Source of the DNA: Streptomyces sp. SID13031
GTDB lineage: Bacteria > Actinomycetota > Actinomycetes > Propionibacteriales > Kribbellaceae
Reading direction: 5' to 3'
NCBI RefSeq assembly: GCF_010548305.1
Contig: NZ_JAAGLV010000002.1
Span: 248,001-312,000, forward strand
Length of the DNA stretch: 64,000 bases
Part shown: positions 24,269-32,900 of the stretch, piece by piece
How the letters are laid out: every line of letters begins with the position of its first letter
Position numbering within the stretch: the first letter of the stretch is position 1
Made by a program: the position numbers and the translations under genes
The notes under the pieces: model-generated
The model's input: only the letters and a program-made list of their open reading frames with translations
What the model was told of the DNA's origin: nothing
Databases searched by the model: none

Positions 24269-24914
24269 GATGCCTGGCGAGGCCGTCGACCAGGAGTTGG
24301 AGGCCGAAGCGGAACTCCTCGTCCAGGGAGTTGGGTAGGAAAGACGCTGAGGTCACGGTGGCGGGGTAGTGGGCGGGGTCGAGGGAGCGATAGAAATCGC
24401 TGAGGTCTTGATGTGTATCTGTGCTGTCACCGCCGCGTAGCTGGCCGGCGAAGCCGATGACGTAGTGGCCGATGGCGGTGTAGGCCCTGGCGGCGATATC
24501 GGGAGGGAATCCACTGGCGAGCAGGATGCCGATCGCGGCTTCTCGGCCGGCCAGTCCGTGCGGACCGAGCGGAACGTGGTTGTCGAAGAGCGGTACTACG
24601 TTCGGATGTTGCTGCAGGGTCCGGAACAAGGCCTCGGCGCCGGCGATGAGCCGCTCCTGCCAGGTCGAGTCGTCCGGCAGGTCGACAACATGCCGAGGTG
24701 CCTCGCCGAGTACACGATCCACAACGTGGATGAGGATCGCGTCCTTGCCGGCGAAGTGGCGGTACAGGGTGGCTGTGCTCGACTCCAGCCGTTGCGCCAG
24801 CACTCTCATGCTGAAGTCGGCCGGTCCCAGTTCGTCGACGAGTTCGACGGCGGCGTCGATGACGCGGTCGACCGAGATCGAGGGGCGCCCCGGGCGGGAC
24901 CTTTTGTGCGGCAT
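24261..24914 (-). CDS. TetR-family regulator (TetR_C_1 type)
   Basis: 217 residues. N-terminal MPHKRSRPGRPSISVDRVID and the recognition part STATLYRHFAGKDAI. The C-terminal half is of the tetracycline-repressor-like group (ALFRTLQQHPNVVPLF). No Shine-Dalgarno precedes ATG 24914; TACAGT lies eight bases upstream within the operator, so a leaderless transcript is likely. It is divergent from the flavin monooxygenase and probably represses it and itself through the two palindromes between them. Confidence 0.92.
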   Translation of the reverse strand: MPHKRSRPGRPSISVDRVIDAAVELVDELGPADFSMRVLAQRLESSTATLYRHFAGKDAILIHVVDRVLGEAPRHVVDLPDDSTWQERLIAGAEALFRTLQQHPNVVPLFDNHVPLGPHGLAGREAAIGILLASGFPPDIAARAYTAIGHYVIGFAGQLRGGDSTDTHQDLSDFYRSLDPAHYPATVTSASFLPNSLDEEFRFGLQLLVDGLARHLS

Positions 24915-24917
24915 TGT

Positions 24918-24957
24918 GGCTACACTGTAGCCGAAACGTATCGACTACGGTGTAGCC
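24918..24957. promoter_or_regulatory. Double palindromic TetR operator
   Basis: GGCTACA-C-TGTAGCC at 24918-24932 is a perfect 15-bp palindrome. GACTACGGTGTAGCC at 24943-24957 is a second, imperfect copy, centre to centre 25 bp. The outer ends GTGGCTACAC (24916-24925) and GTGTAGCCAC (24950-24959) are also perfect inverted repeats. The pair fills the 63-bp gap between the divergent genes. Confidence 0.8.
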
Positions 24958-24977
24958 ACTATTCGGGGAGAAGTGCC

Positions 24978-26480
24978 GTGACCCATGACATCGACGTACT
25001 GGTGGTCGGAGCCGGCCCGGTCGGGTCCGCGCTGGCGGCCGACATGCTGCGGCGAGACCTGCGTGTTCGCCTGATCGACAAGGCGCCGCACGCGTTCGAA
25101 GGGTCTCGCGCCAAGGGAGTGCAGCCGCGGACCCAGGAGGTCTTCGAAGATCTCGGCGTGCTGGCCGAGGCGCATGCGGAGGGCGGCACATACCCGTTGC
25201 TGGGTATCCATCTCGGACCGATCACCGTGCCGTGGCGGATGCAGCGCCGGTACGAGCCGACGCCGGAGGTGCCGCACCCGAACATCCTGCTGCTACCGCA
25301 ATCTCGCACCGACGCCATCCTGCACCGGCTGCTCGACCGGCTCGGCCTGCGGATCGAGTTCGGCGTTGCGCTGGAAGGCTTCGAGCAGGACGGCGACGGT
25401 GTGACCGCGACGCTGTCCTCGGGGGAGCGGGTGCGCAGCAAGTACCTGGTCGGCGCCGACGGCGGCGGGAGCGCAGTACGGAAGTCCGCCGGCCTGCAGT
25501 TCGCGGGGGAGACCGACCAGTCCGACCGGACGCTGATCGTGGACGCCACGATCGACGGGCTGTCTCGCAAGCGGTGGCACGTCTGGCCGCGTCCGGGCGG
25601 CCGGTTCGTCGGAGCATGCCCGCTGCCCCACTCCGAGCAGTTCCAGTTGATGTTCCGTCTGAAGCCGGAGGAGGCGCCGGAGGTCGACGAGGCTGCGCTG
25701 GCGGCGCGGTTCCACTCGCTCACCGGCCTCAGGCTTCGCGATGTCACCTGGACCTCGGTGTTCCGGCCGAACATCCGGATCGTCGAGCACTACCGCGCCG
25801 GCCGGGTGTTCGTGGCGGGCGACGCCGCGCACGTGCACACTCCGGCCGGCGCGCAGGGGCTCAATACCGGAGTACAGGATGCCTACAACCTGGGGTGGAA
25901 ACTCGGCCAGGTCATCGCCGGCGCACCGGACTCCCTGCTCGACAGCTACGAGGCCGAACGGCGGCCGGTCGCCGCGCGAGTTCTCGGCCGGTCCACCGAG
26001 CTTTACGCCGGTCTCGACCAGCGCAAGCTCGCGAGCCTCAAGCGCGGAGACGAGGAACGGCAGATCGGGCTCTCCTATCGAGGTGGTCCACTCGCTCCCG
26101 CCGACGGACTGGCTACCAAGACCCTGCAGGTAGGCGATCGCGCGCCGGACGCGCCGTGTACCGGGCCTGGCGTCAGCAGGTTGTTCGACGCCTACCGGGG
26201 ACCGCATTTCACCCTGCTGGCCTTCGGCCCCACAGCCATCGGGACGCTGCCGGAGCTGGCCTGGCCGGATGGTGGCGCCGAACTTCGTTGCTATGCGGTG
26301 CGCTCAGAGGGTGATGGGGATCAGAGCAGCCTCGCTGACACCACCGGCCAGGTCGCCAGAATCTATGGGATAACAGGCGACGTACTGATCCTGATCCGGC
26401 CGGACGGATACATCGGAAACATCATCGGGTCGGACTGGTCGGCCGGCTTCGCTGCCACAGCCAAAGGATTGGCGCCCTAG
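24978..26480 (+). CDS. FAD-dependent aromatic monooxygenase (PheA/TfdB family)
   Basis: 500 residues from GTG 24978 behind GGGGAG. FAD-binding GAGPVGSALAADML near the N-terminus, the DG motif VGADGGGSAVRKSAG, and the second FAD motif FVAGDAAHVHTPAGAQG with NTGVQDAYNLGWKL. The C-terminal 120 residues are the thioredoxin-like domain of phenol hydroxylase-type enzymes. It hydroxylates an aromatic or polyketide with NAD(P)H and O2. The divergent TetR suggests induction by its substrate. Rifampicin monooxygenases belong to the same family, so an antibiotic substrate is possible. Confidence 0.9.
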   Translation: MTHDIDVLVVGAGPVGSALAADMLRRDLRVRLIDKAPHAFEGSRAKGVQPRTQEVFEDLGVLAEAHAEGGTYPLLGIHLGPITVPWRMQRRYEPTPEVPHPNILLLPQSRTDAILHRLLDRLGLRIEFGVALEGFEQDGDGVTATLSSGERVRSKYLVGADGGGSAVRKSAGLQFAGETDQSDRTLIVDATIDGLSRKRWHVWPRPGGRFVGACPLPHSEQFQLMFRLKPEEAPEVDEAALAARFHSLTGLRLRDVTWTSVFRPNIRIVEHYRAGRVFVAGDAAHVHTPAGAQGLNTGVQDAYNLGWKLGQVIAGAPDSLLDSYEAERRPVAARVLGRSTELYAGLDQRKLASLKRGDEERQIGLSYRGGPLAPADGLATKTLQVGDRAPDAPCTGPGVSRLFDAYRGPHFTLLAFGPTAIGTLPELAWPDGGAELRCYAVRSEGDGDQSSLADTTGQVARIYGITGDVLILIRPDGYIGNIIGSDWSAGFAATAKGLAP

Positions 26481-26814
26481 GCGGGTTCGAGTTGGAGCCA
26501 GGCTGGCGGCGGACCCAGGCCTATGTCAGGTCCAAGTGGCCTTGAAATGGCCCGGAAGTGACACGGAAAGCGATGTCCGGACGGTGACAACGTGATCACT
26601 TGGCGTGTTGGTGTCAGCGGCATTTCCGCGCCTTGCCGGGGAAATTGCGCGGGCATAGTGTCCGTCCGCGCGCTCCACCGGCGGTGGACGAAGGGGAGGG
26701 ATCGCAGGGCGCCAGGTGGGGAGCCGGAGCGTTCCAGGCGGAAGTGGTGCGGCTGCCTGCCAGCCCGGCGGCGCGCGACCCGCCCAGCACTATTTTCGCG
26801 AAGGGACCACACCG
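26481..26814 (+). other. Gene-free stretch before the M4 protease
   Basis: 334 bp without a convincing gene. It carries the probable promoter at 26633-26661 and a 5' untranslated region of about 145 bases. No repeat or RNA motif was recognised. Confidence 0.6.
26633..26661 (+). promoter_or_regulatory. Probable promoter of the M4 protease gene
   Basis: TTGCCG, 17 bases, TAGTGT; a fair match to the main sigma factor consensus of actinomycetes. Predicted transcript start near 26668. Confidence 0.45.
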
Positions 26815-29118
26815 ATGGTCTTGTTCCAGCGTTCCCGTAAGCCCGCCACCGTTCTCGCGATCGCCAGTCTCACGGTAGCCACCGCTGCCGGACTGGGTAC
26901 CACGGCCTCCAGCGCCGTGCCGAGTGCGGCACCACCGCCGAGGCCGACACAGGCCCAGTCGAAGGCGTTCGCGGCCCAGTCCGCGTCGTCGTTGGTGGCG
27001 GACCGTCCAGCCGGACTGCATGCCGGCAAGGGCGACAGCTTCATCGCCAAGCCAGTCATCTCCGAACCGTCCGGGCTGCAGTACGTCCCGTACGAGCGCA
27101 CGTTCAAGGGCCTGCCCGTCATCGGCGGTGACTTCGTCGTCGTCACCGACGCGAGCGGCGCCGTCAAGGCCACCTCGGTCGCGCAGACCACCGCGATTCC
27201 CGAGCTCGCGACGAAGTCCGGAATCAGCGCCGCGACCGCCAAGGCGACCGCGACCAAGCAGCTCAAGACCGTTACGTCCAGCACCACGCCGACGCTGGCT
27301 GTGTACGCACTTGGCAGTATTCCGCGGCTGGCCTGGCAGTCCCGTGTCACCGGTAGTAACGGCGAGGAGCCGTCGAGCCTGTCCGTGTACGTCGACGCGG
27401 CGAGCGGCAAGGTGCTCGGTACCAAGGAGCACGTGCTGGCCGGCAACGGTACGGCCGCCTTCAGTGGGCCCAGCCCGCTGACCCTGGCCACCACGCTGAC
27501 CGGCAGCACCTACTCGATGAAGGACCCCGGTACCACCAACCTGTCCTGCCAGGACTCGGCGAACAACCAGACGTTCTCCGGTCCGGACGACAACTGGGGC
27601 AACGGGGTCGGTACCAGCAAGGAAACCGGTTGCGTCGACGCGCTCTACGCCGCGCAGACCGAGAAGAAGATGCTCACCGACTGGCTCGGCCGCAACGGCA
27701 TGGACGGTTCCGGTGGCGCCTGGCCGATCCGCGTCGGTCTGAACGACCAGAACGCGTACTACGACGGCACCCAGATCCAGATCGGCAAGAACACCGCCGG
27801 TGGCTGGATCGGTTCGGTCGACGTCGTGGCGCACGAGATGGGTCACGGCATCGACGACCACACCCCGGGCGGTATCTCGGGAGCGGGAACGCAGGAGTTC
27901 GTCGCTGACACCTTCGGTGCGGCGACGGAGTACTACAGCAACCAGGCGGCGGCGTACGACCCGCCGGACTTCCTGGTCGGCGAAGAGGTCAACCTGGTCG
28001 GCAGCGGGCCGATCCGGAACATGTACAACCCGTCGGCGCTCGGCGACCCGAACTGCTACTCGAGCTCGATCCCGGGCACCGAGGTGCACGCGGCGGCCGG
28101 ACCCGGCAACCACTGGTTCTACCTGCTGTCGCAGGGCAGCAACGGCTCGCCGGCGAGCCCGACCTGCAACAGCTCGACGGTGACCGGTCTGGGCATCCAG
28201 AAGGCCATGAAGATCATGTACAACGCGATGCTGATGAAGACGAGCAGCAGCTCGTACCTGAAGTACCGCACCTGGACGCTGACCGCGGCCAAGAACCTGT
28301 ACCCGGGCAGCTGCGCCGAGTTCAACACCGTCAAGGCGGCGTGGGACGCGGTAAGCGTTCCGGCACAGGCTGCTGACCCGACCTGTGCGACGGGCGGCGT
28401 CACCGTCGGCAACCCGGGCAACAAGAGCGGCGTAGTCGGTACCGCGATCGCGTCATTCACGCTGACCGCCACCGGCGGCACCGCGCCGTACACCTGGTCG
28501 GCCACGGGCCTGCCGGGCGGCATCACCATCGGCGCCTCCACCGGCACCATCTCCGGTACTCCGACCGCGGCGGGCACGTTCAACGTCACCGCAACGGCCG
28601 CAGCGACTGCGGGCGGCTCCGGTAGTACCTCGTTCACCTTCACCATCACTGGTGGTGGCGGGGGTTGCTCCGGCCAGGTGCTCGGCAACCCGGGCTTCGA
28701 ATCCGCTACTGCGGCGCCTTGGACGGCCACAGCCGGAGTGATCGACAGCTCATCCGGTCAGCCAAGCCACGGCGGTGCGAAGAAGGCGTGGCTCGACGGC
28801 TACGGCTCGACTCACACCGACTCGCTGAGCCAGTCCGTCACCATCCCGGCCGGCTGCCACGGGACGCTGTCCTTCTGGCTGCACATCGACACGGCTGAGA
28901 CCACCACGTCGATCCAGTACGACAAGCTGACCGTCAAGGCCGGCGCGACCACGCTGGCCACCTACTCCAACCTCAACAAGGCCGCGGGCTACACGCTGCG
29001 GTCCTTCGACGTCTCGTCCCTCGCGGGCACGACGTCCACCATCACCTTCACCGGTACCGAAGACAGCTCCCTGCAGACCTCGTTCGTCGTCGACGACACG
29101 AGTCTCAACCTGAGCTGA
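26815..29118 (+). CDS. Secreted M4 (thermolysin-like) metalloprotease with Ig-like and C-terminal domains
   Basis: 767 residues from ATG 26815; upstream codons in frame do not look like protein. Signal peptide 1-32. FTP/PepSY propeptide about 35-215 (the inhibitory chaperone part). Catalytic domain about 220-520: HEMGH with zinc ligands His340 and His344 and catalytic Glu341, third ligand Glu361 (QEFVADTFG), and the EVHAAAGPGNHWFY loop with the transition-state His. Then an Ig-like domain (He_PIG type, GVVGTAIASFTLTATGGTAP) about 525-615, and a jelly-roll-like C-terminal domain (LGNPGFESATAAPW onward). A broad extracellular protease; the tail domains may bind surfaces. Confidence 0.94.
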   Translation: MVLFQRSRKPATVLAIASLTVATAAGLGTTASSAVPSAAPPPRPTQAQSKAFAAQSASSLVADRPAGLHAGKGDSFIAKPVISEPSGLQYVPYERTFKGLPVIGGDFVVVTDASGAVKATSVAQTTAIPELATKSGISAATAKATATKQLKTVTSSTTPTLAVYALGSIPRLAWQSRVTGSNGEEPSSLSVYVDAASGKVLGTKEHVLAGNGTAAFSGPSPLTLATTLTGSTYSMKDPGTTNLSCQDSANNQTFSGPDDNWGNGVGTSKETGCVDALYAAQTEKKMLTDWLGRNGMDGSGGAWPIRVGLNDQNAYYDGTQIQIGKNTAGGWIGSVDVVAHEMGHGIDDHTPGGISGAGTQEFVADTFGAATEYYSNQAAAYDPPDFLVGEEVNLVGSGPIRNMYNPSALGDPNCYSSSIPGTEVHAAAGPGNHWFYLLSQGSNGSPASPTCNSSTVTGLGIQKAMKIMYNAMLMKTSSSSYLKYRTWTLTAAKNLYPGSCAEFNTVKAAWDAVSVPAQAADPTCATGGVTVGNPGNKSGVVGTAIASFTLTATGGTAPYTWSATGLPGGITIGASTGTISGTPTAAGTFNVTATAAATAGGSGSTSFTFTITGGGGGCSGQVLGNPGFESATAAPWTATAGVIDSSSGQPSHGGAKKAWLDGYGSTHTDSLSQSVTIPAGCHGTLSFWLHIDTAETTTSIQYDKLTVKAGATTLATYSNLNKAAGYTLRSFDVSSLAGTTSTITFTGTEDSSLQTSFVVDDTSLNLS

Positions 29119-29130
29119 CCTGACTAAGTG

Positions 29131-29160
29131 GCCCCCGGCAACCAACTGGTTGCCGGGGGC
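29131..29160 (+). terminator. Terminator of the M4 protease gene
   Basis: GCCCCCGGCAACC-AACT-GGTTGCCGGGGGC, perfect 13-bp stem with a 4-base loop, 12 bases after the stop codon. Very stable; no T-tract. Confidence 0.85.
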
Positions 29161-29163
29161 CTC

Positions 29164-29214
29164 GTCGCGTTCAACCGTAAGTCGCGTTCAACCGAAAGTC
29201 GCGTTCAACCGAAA
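29164..29214 (+). repeat. Three tandem 17-bp repeats
   Basis: GTCGCGTTCAACCGTAA, then two copies of GTCGCGTTCAACCGAAA, head to tail, directly after the terminator and 113 bp before the next gene. AACCGWAA cores could be binding sites for a regulator spaced about 1.6 helix turns. Confidence 0.85.
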
Positions 29215-29326
29215 GGATGAATCCGGATTCCACCGGATCGCTGCCGATCGATCCCGATGGACGACGCGCGGACCGGCGCCCGGACGCGACGATCGTCAGG
29301 TCGGAGCATCGATCGAAGGAGTCGTC

Positions 29327-30436
29327 GTGGTCAGTGGGATCAGTCGTCGGAGGTTGTTGGGAGCAGGGGCCGGGGTTGGGGCCGCTCTGGCTGTGGGGGT
29401 GCCGGCGTCGGCTCGTACTGCGGCTCGCGAGGAGGGGCGGTCGCTGGATGAGTTGTACGAGGCGGCGGTTCGGGAGTCCGGCAAACTGGTGATCTACGCG
29501 GGTGGAGACACGGCCACCCAGCAGGATGCGATGGCGGCGGCGTTCCGGGCGCGGTTCCCGAAGATCGCGTTGACGCTGGTAGTGGACTACAGCAAGTTTC
29601 ACGATGTCCGGGTGGACAACCAGTTCGCGACCGGGACCTTGGTGCCGGATGTCGTGCAGTTTCAGACCGTGCAGAACTTCCCCAGGTGGAAGCAGCAGGG
29701 GCGCCTACTCCGGTACAAGCCGGCCGGGTTCGACAAGGTCTACGACCGATTCAAGGATGCCGACGGTGCGTGGGTCGCGGTGGGCGTGTACGCCTTCAGC
29801 TACAGCTACAACGTCGCCGGCGTCGGCGGCAATGTACCCACGTCGCCACGAGACCTGACGAATCCGCGGTGGCGCGGGCAGATTGCGTCGGCCTATCCGA
29901 ATGACGACGATGCGACGCTCTACCTCTACAAGCGCTACGCGGAGGCCTACGGGTGGTCGTGGATCGCCGAGCTGGCCCAGCAGCAGGTTTCGTTCGCTCG
30001 TGGCAGCCATACTCCGGCCCTGGCCCTGAACTCGGGGCAGAAGGCACTCGGGTTAGGTGGCTCCGGCAATCCGCGCGCGACGTCGCCGACCAGGTGGGTG
30101 GTGCCGGCAAAGGATCCCTTCATGGCATGGGGGCAGCGTGCCGCGATTCTCGCGGACGCGCCGAACCAGACCGCTGCCAAGCTCTATCTCAACTGGCAGT
30201 TGACGATGGCACGCCAGGAGACCTCGTTCAACGGGTGGTCTGTGCGCACCGACATGGCGGCGCCCGCCGGGCTGCGGCCGATCTGGACCTACGCGAACGC
30301 CGGCCTGGACGGATTCCCCGCCTTCATGGGCGACCGGGCCGAGGTCGAGCGCTGGCGGCAGACGTTCGCCCTGTACTTCGGTGAGGTGGCGGGCGCGCCC
30401 ACTCCGGGCTGGCTGGGACTACATCCTGGACGCTGA
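29327..30436 (+). CDS. ABC transporter substrate-binding protein, Tat-exported (iron/thiamine-like family)
   Basis: 369 residues from GTG 29327, five bases after GAAGGAG. Signal with the run RRRLL (R7-R9), suggesting Tat export, and cleavage near residue 30; no lipobox Cys. The rest is a type 2 periplasmic binding fold, LVIYAGGDTATQQDAMAAAF and FQTVQNFPRWKQQGRL resembling Fe(III)/thiamine/putrescine-type binding proteins. No permease or ATPase is adjacent, so it is an orphan. Ligand unknown. Confidence 0.82.
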   Translation: MVSGISRRRLLGAGAGVGAALAVGVPASARTAAREEGRSLDELYEAAVRESGKLVIYAGGDTATQQDAMAAAFRARFPKIALTLVVDYSKFHDVRVDNQFATGTLVPDVVQFQTVQNFPRWKQQGRLLRYKPAGFDKVYDRFKDADGAWVAVGVYAFSYSYNVAGVGGNVPTSPRDLTNPRWRGQIASAYPNDDDATLYLYKRYAEAYGWSWIAELAQQQVSFARGSHTPALALNSGQKALGLGGSGNPRATSPTRWVVPAKDPFMAWGQRAAILADAPNQTAAKLYLNWQLTMARQETSFNGWSVRTDMAAPAGLRPIWTYANAGLDGFPAFMGDRAEVERWRQTFALYFGEVAGAPTPGWLGLHPGR

Positions 30437-30502
30437 GGCCCGGATGGTCTGGTGACAGCTGGCTACACTCGACGATGGCCAAGGCTCGCGAAGGGAGCGG
30501 AA

Positions 30503-31663
30503 GTGTCCAGGAATACCGTGTCCCGCCTCGAGTTCGCCGTGCACGCGGTGTTCTTCCTCATCGTGATCGGCTCGTTCGCCCGGTTCCTCTCGCTGAACAC
30601 CGCGCTCTGCGTCTACGTGCTGAGCTTGAGCATCCTGCTGTGCGGTGGCTATGCGACGACGGTCTGGGCGGGAGGCCGCCTTGGCCGCTGGCAGATTCCG
30701 CTGGTGGCGGCGGCGACGGGCGTCTGGATGCTGCTGGTCAGCACCGTGCCGGCGCCGTACGCGACGGTCTACAGCTGGCTGGCGATTCCCCTGGCCTGTC
30801 TGCTGTTGCGAGCTCTGCCGACGCGAGCAGCTCTGGTTGCCGTGGGCATCACCACCATCTTCCTCGTCGCGGCGCTCTACCGGCAGCCGGGCGACTTCGA
30901 CCTACTGTTGCCACCCGCGGCCGCGATCTGGGCCACCGTCGCCCTGTACGCCGGACAGCAGCGGGACACCGCGATCCGGCAGCACCTGCTAGAGCAACTC
31001 CGCAGTACTCGCGACGAGCTGGCTCATCATCAGCATGAGGCGGGTGTCGTGGCAGAACGGGCCCGGCTCGCCCGCGAGATCCACGACACGCTGACTCAGG
31101 ACCTGGCGGGCAGCCGGATGCTCCTGCAAGCGGCCGACCGGGACTGGGATGTCGCGCCGGAGAAGGCGCGACAACGGGTCCGCGATGTCACCGAAGGATT
31201 GGGGCAGAACGTAGTACAGGCTAGGCGGATCATCGCTGATCTGACTCCGGCGGAGCTCGAAGAGGGTGGGCTTGCCGTTGCCTTGGAGGAGTTGTGCCGG
31301 CGGGAGCAGCAGTACGGGCCGACCGTTGTACTGACGACGACAGGGTCGGCCAGGTCGATGAGCCCGGAGGCGGAGACGACGCTGTTGCGAACTGTGCAAG
31401 GGGCCTTGGCGAATGTCAGGGATCATGCCGGGGCGGATCGGATCGAGGTCGTGCTCGACTGGCAGGCCGAAGCCGTGCATCTCAGGATCAGCGACAACGG
31501 CACTGGTGTAGTGCCGGGGAAGCCCAGTCAGGACAGGGGATTCGGCCTGCCCGCGCTGCGGGAGCGGCTCCGCAACCTTGGTGGCACCTTGACGCTGGAC
31601 AGTGCGCCTGGTCGTGGCACGGCGCTGACGGTCTCGATCCCGACCGCGGCGGCCGCGGGATGA
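30503..31663 (+). CDS. Two-component sensor histidine kinase (NarL-system type, HisKA_3)
   Basis: 386 residues from GTG 30503 behind AAGGGAG. Five to six N-terminal membrane helices without a big outer loop, so it senses from within the membrane. HisKA_3 box LAREIHDTLTQDLAG with phospho-acceptor His194. ATP-binding domain: NVRDHAGADRI (N box), SDNGTGVVPG (G1), RGFGLPALRERL (G2). Its stop overlaps the response regulator start (ATGA). Signal unknown. Confidence 0.92.
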   Translation: MSRNTVSRLEFAVHAVFFLIVIGSFARFLSLNTALCVYVLSLSILLCGGYATTVWAGGRLGRWQIPLVAAATGVWMLLVSTVPAPYATVYSWLAIPLACLLLRALPTRAALVAVGITTIFLVAALYRQPGDFDLLLPPAAAIWATVALYAGQQRDTAIRQHLLEQLRSTRDELAHHQHEAGVVAERARLAREIHDTLTQDLAGSRMLLQAADRDWDVAPEKARQRVRDVTEGLGQNVVQARRIIADLTPAELEEGGLAVALEELCRREQQYGPTVVLTTTGSARSMSPEAETTLLRTVQGALANVRDHAGADRIEVVLDWQAEAVHLRISDNGTGVVPGKPSQDRGFGLPALRERLRNLGGTLTLDSAPGRGTALTVSIPTAAAAG

Positions 31664-32286
31664 GGGTGCTGCTGGTCGACGATCACGTGGTGGTCCGGGC
31701 CGGGCTGCGGGCGTTACTGGAAGGCGAGCCCGGGTTCGAGGTGGTCGGGGAGACCGGTGACGGCGAGGAGGCGATCCGGCTGGCTCTCGAGTTGCAGCCC
31801 GAGCTCGTCCTGATGGACCTGCGCTTGGAGAAGGGCGCGATCGACGGCATCGAGGCGACTCGGCGGCTGGCCGGAGCGGCACCGGGGATCCGGGTGGTCG
31901 TGCTGACCAGCCACGGGACGCGCACCGACGTGGCCTTGGCACTGGCTGCCGGTGCTCGGGGCTATGTGCTGAAGGCAGGGCAGCCCGAGGAATTGTTCCG
32001 CGCGCTCAGGACTGCTGACGCCGGTGGTACCGGCCTTGCGCAAGAAGCGGTGGGGTTGCTGGTCGAGGAGGTGACCACACCCGGCGGTGCTTTGAGCGAT
32101 CGGGAGGTGGAGGTGATCCGCCTACTCGCCGACGGCCTCAGCAATCGTGAGATCGCCGCAACCCTCTACCTCAGCGAGGCAACGGTGAAGACCCACCTGG
32201 TCCGCACCTACCGCAAACTCGGCGCGACCAACCGCGCAGGCGCCATCACCGAAGCCCTTCGGCGCGGCCTGGTCCACCTAGGCTGA
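31660..32286 (+). CDS. Response regulator, NarL/FixJ family
   Basis: 208 residues. Receiver domain with Asp7/Asp8 and phospho-acceptor Asp53 (LVLMDLRL); LuxR-type helix-turn-helix at about 145-205 (LSDREVEVIRLLADGLSNRE). Partner of the kinase with which it overlaps by four bases. The last 41 bases overlap the end of the convergent TetR gene. Confidence 0.94.
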   Translation: MRVLLVDDHVVVRAGLRALLEGEPGFEVVGETGDGEEAIRLALELQPELVLMDLRLEKGAIDGIEATRRLAGAAPGIRVVVLTSHGTRTDVALALAAGARGYVLKAGQPEELFRALRTADAGGTGLAQEAVGLLVEEVTTPGGALSDREVEVIRLLADGLSNREIAATLYLSEATVKTHLVRTYRKLGATNRAGAITEALRRGLVHLG

Positions 32287-32845
32287 GGTACTGCGTGACG
32301 AGGCGGTTGGTGTACTTGCGGGGGACCGGCTCGCCGGTGACGAGGACGCGGTAGTAGATCGGGCTGACCAGTTGCTCGACCGCGAAGTCGACGTCGGTGT
32401 CGGCGGGGTGGTCGCCGCGGGCGATCGCTCGGAGGAGCGGTTGGCTGTCTCGTTCGCGTTGGTGGGTGAGGTGGTCGGCGCGGAGGCGTTCGGCTACCGC
32501 TGGGTCGTGTTGGGCTTGGCCTGCGAGGGCGCGGAAAACGGCGCCTGCGTCTGTCTGGGTGAGGAAGTCGGCGACCTTGGCGAGGTGGCGGCGTAGGTCC
32601 GTGGCGAGATCACCGGTGTCCGGTGGCGTCAGATAGTCAGCGGCGTCGTCGACGAACGCCTCGATCAGAATCTCCGTCTTGGACGGCCACCAGCGATAGA
32701 TCGTCTGCTTGGCGACCCCGGCCCGGTTCGCGATTCCTTCGACCGTCAGGCCGGCGAACCCCTTCTCCACCATGAGATCGTCGGCCGCTTCGAGAACGGC
32801 CTGGCGCGCCTCTTCGCTCCGTCCATGCCTGTTCCCGTGATGCAT
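32246..32845 (-). CDS. TetR-family regulator
   Basis: 199 residues from ATG 32845 with GAGGAGG six bases upstream; an upstream ATG would cross the operator. HTH: EEARQAVLEAADDLMVEKGF, recognition GVAKQTIYRWWPSKTEIL; C-terminal domain of TetR_C_16-like type. Divergent from a methyltransferase gene, with a palindrome over the latter's promoter. It probably represses that gene. The 3' end overlaps the response regulator by 41 bp. Confidence 0.92.
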   Translation of the reverse strand: MHHGNRHGRSEEARQAVLEAADDLMVEKGFAGLTVEGIANRAGVAKQTIYRWWPSKTEILIEAFVDDAADYLTPPDTGDLATDLRRHLAKVADFLTQTDAGAVFRALAGQAQHDPAVAERLRADHLTHQRERDSQPLLRAIARGDHPADTDVDFAVEQLVSPIYYRVLVTGEPVPRKYTNRLVTQYLSLGGPGRAEGLR

Positions 32846-32864
32846 CGCCGGCCTCCTCGTGTTC

Positions 32865-32895
32865 TTGTCTAGACTATACGTTGCGTCTAGTCTAG
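32865..32895 (+). promoter_or_regulatory. Leaderless promoter with embedded TetR operator
   Basis: TTGTCT (32865-32870), 17 bases, TAGTCT (32888-32893), then seven bases to ATG 32901. The palindrome CTAGACTA-N11-TAGTCTAG (32869-32895) covers both boxes. A bound repressor would shut the methyltransferase promoter. Confidence 0.7.
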
Positions 32896-32900
32896 CCGTC

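Noticed and set aside
29164-29214. CRISPR array
   Set aside because: Three 17-bp units directly adjacent, without spacers, and no cas genes in the window.
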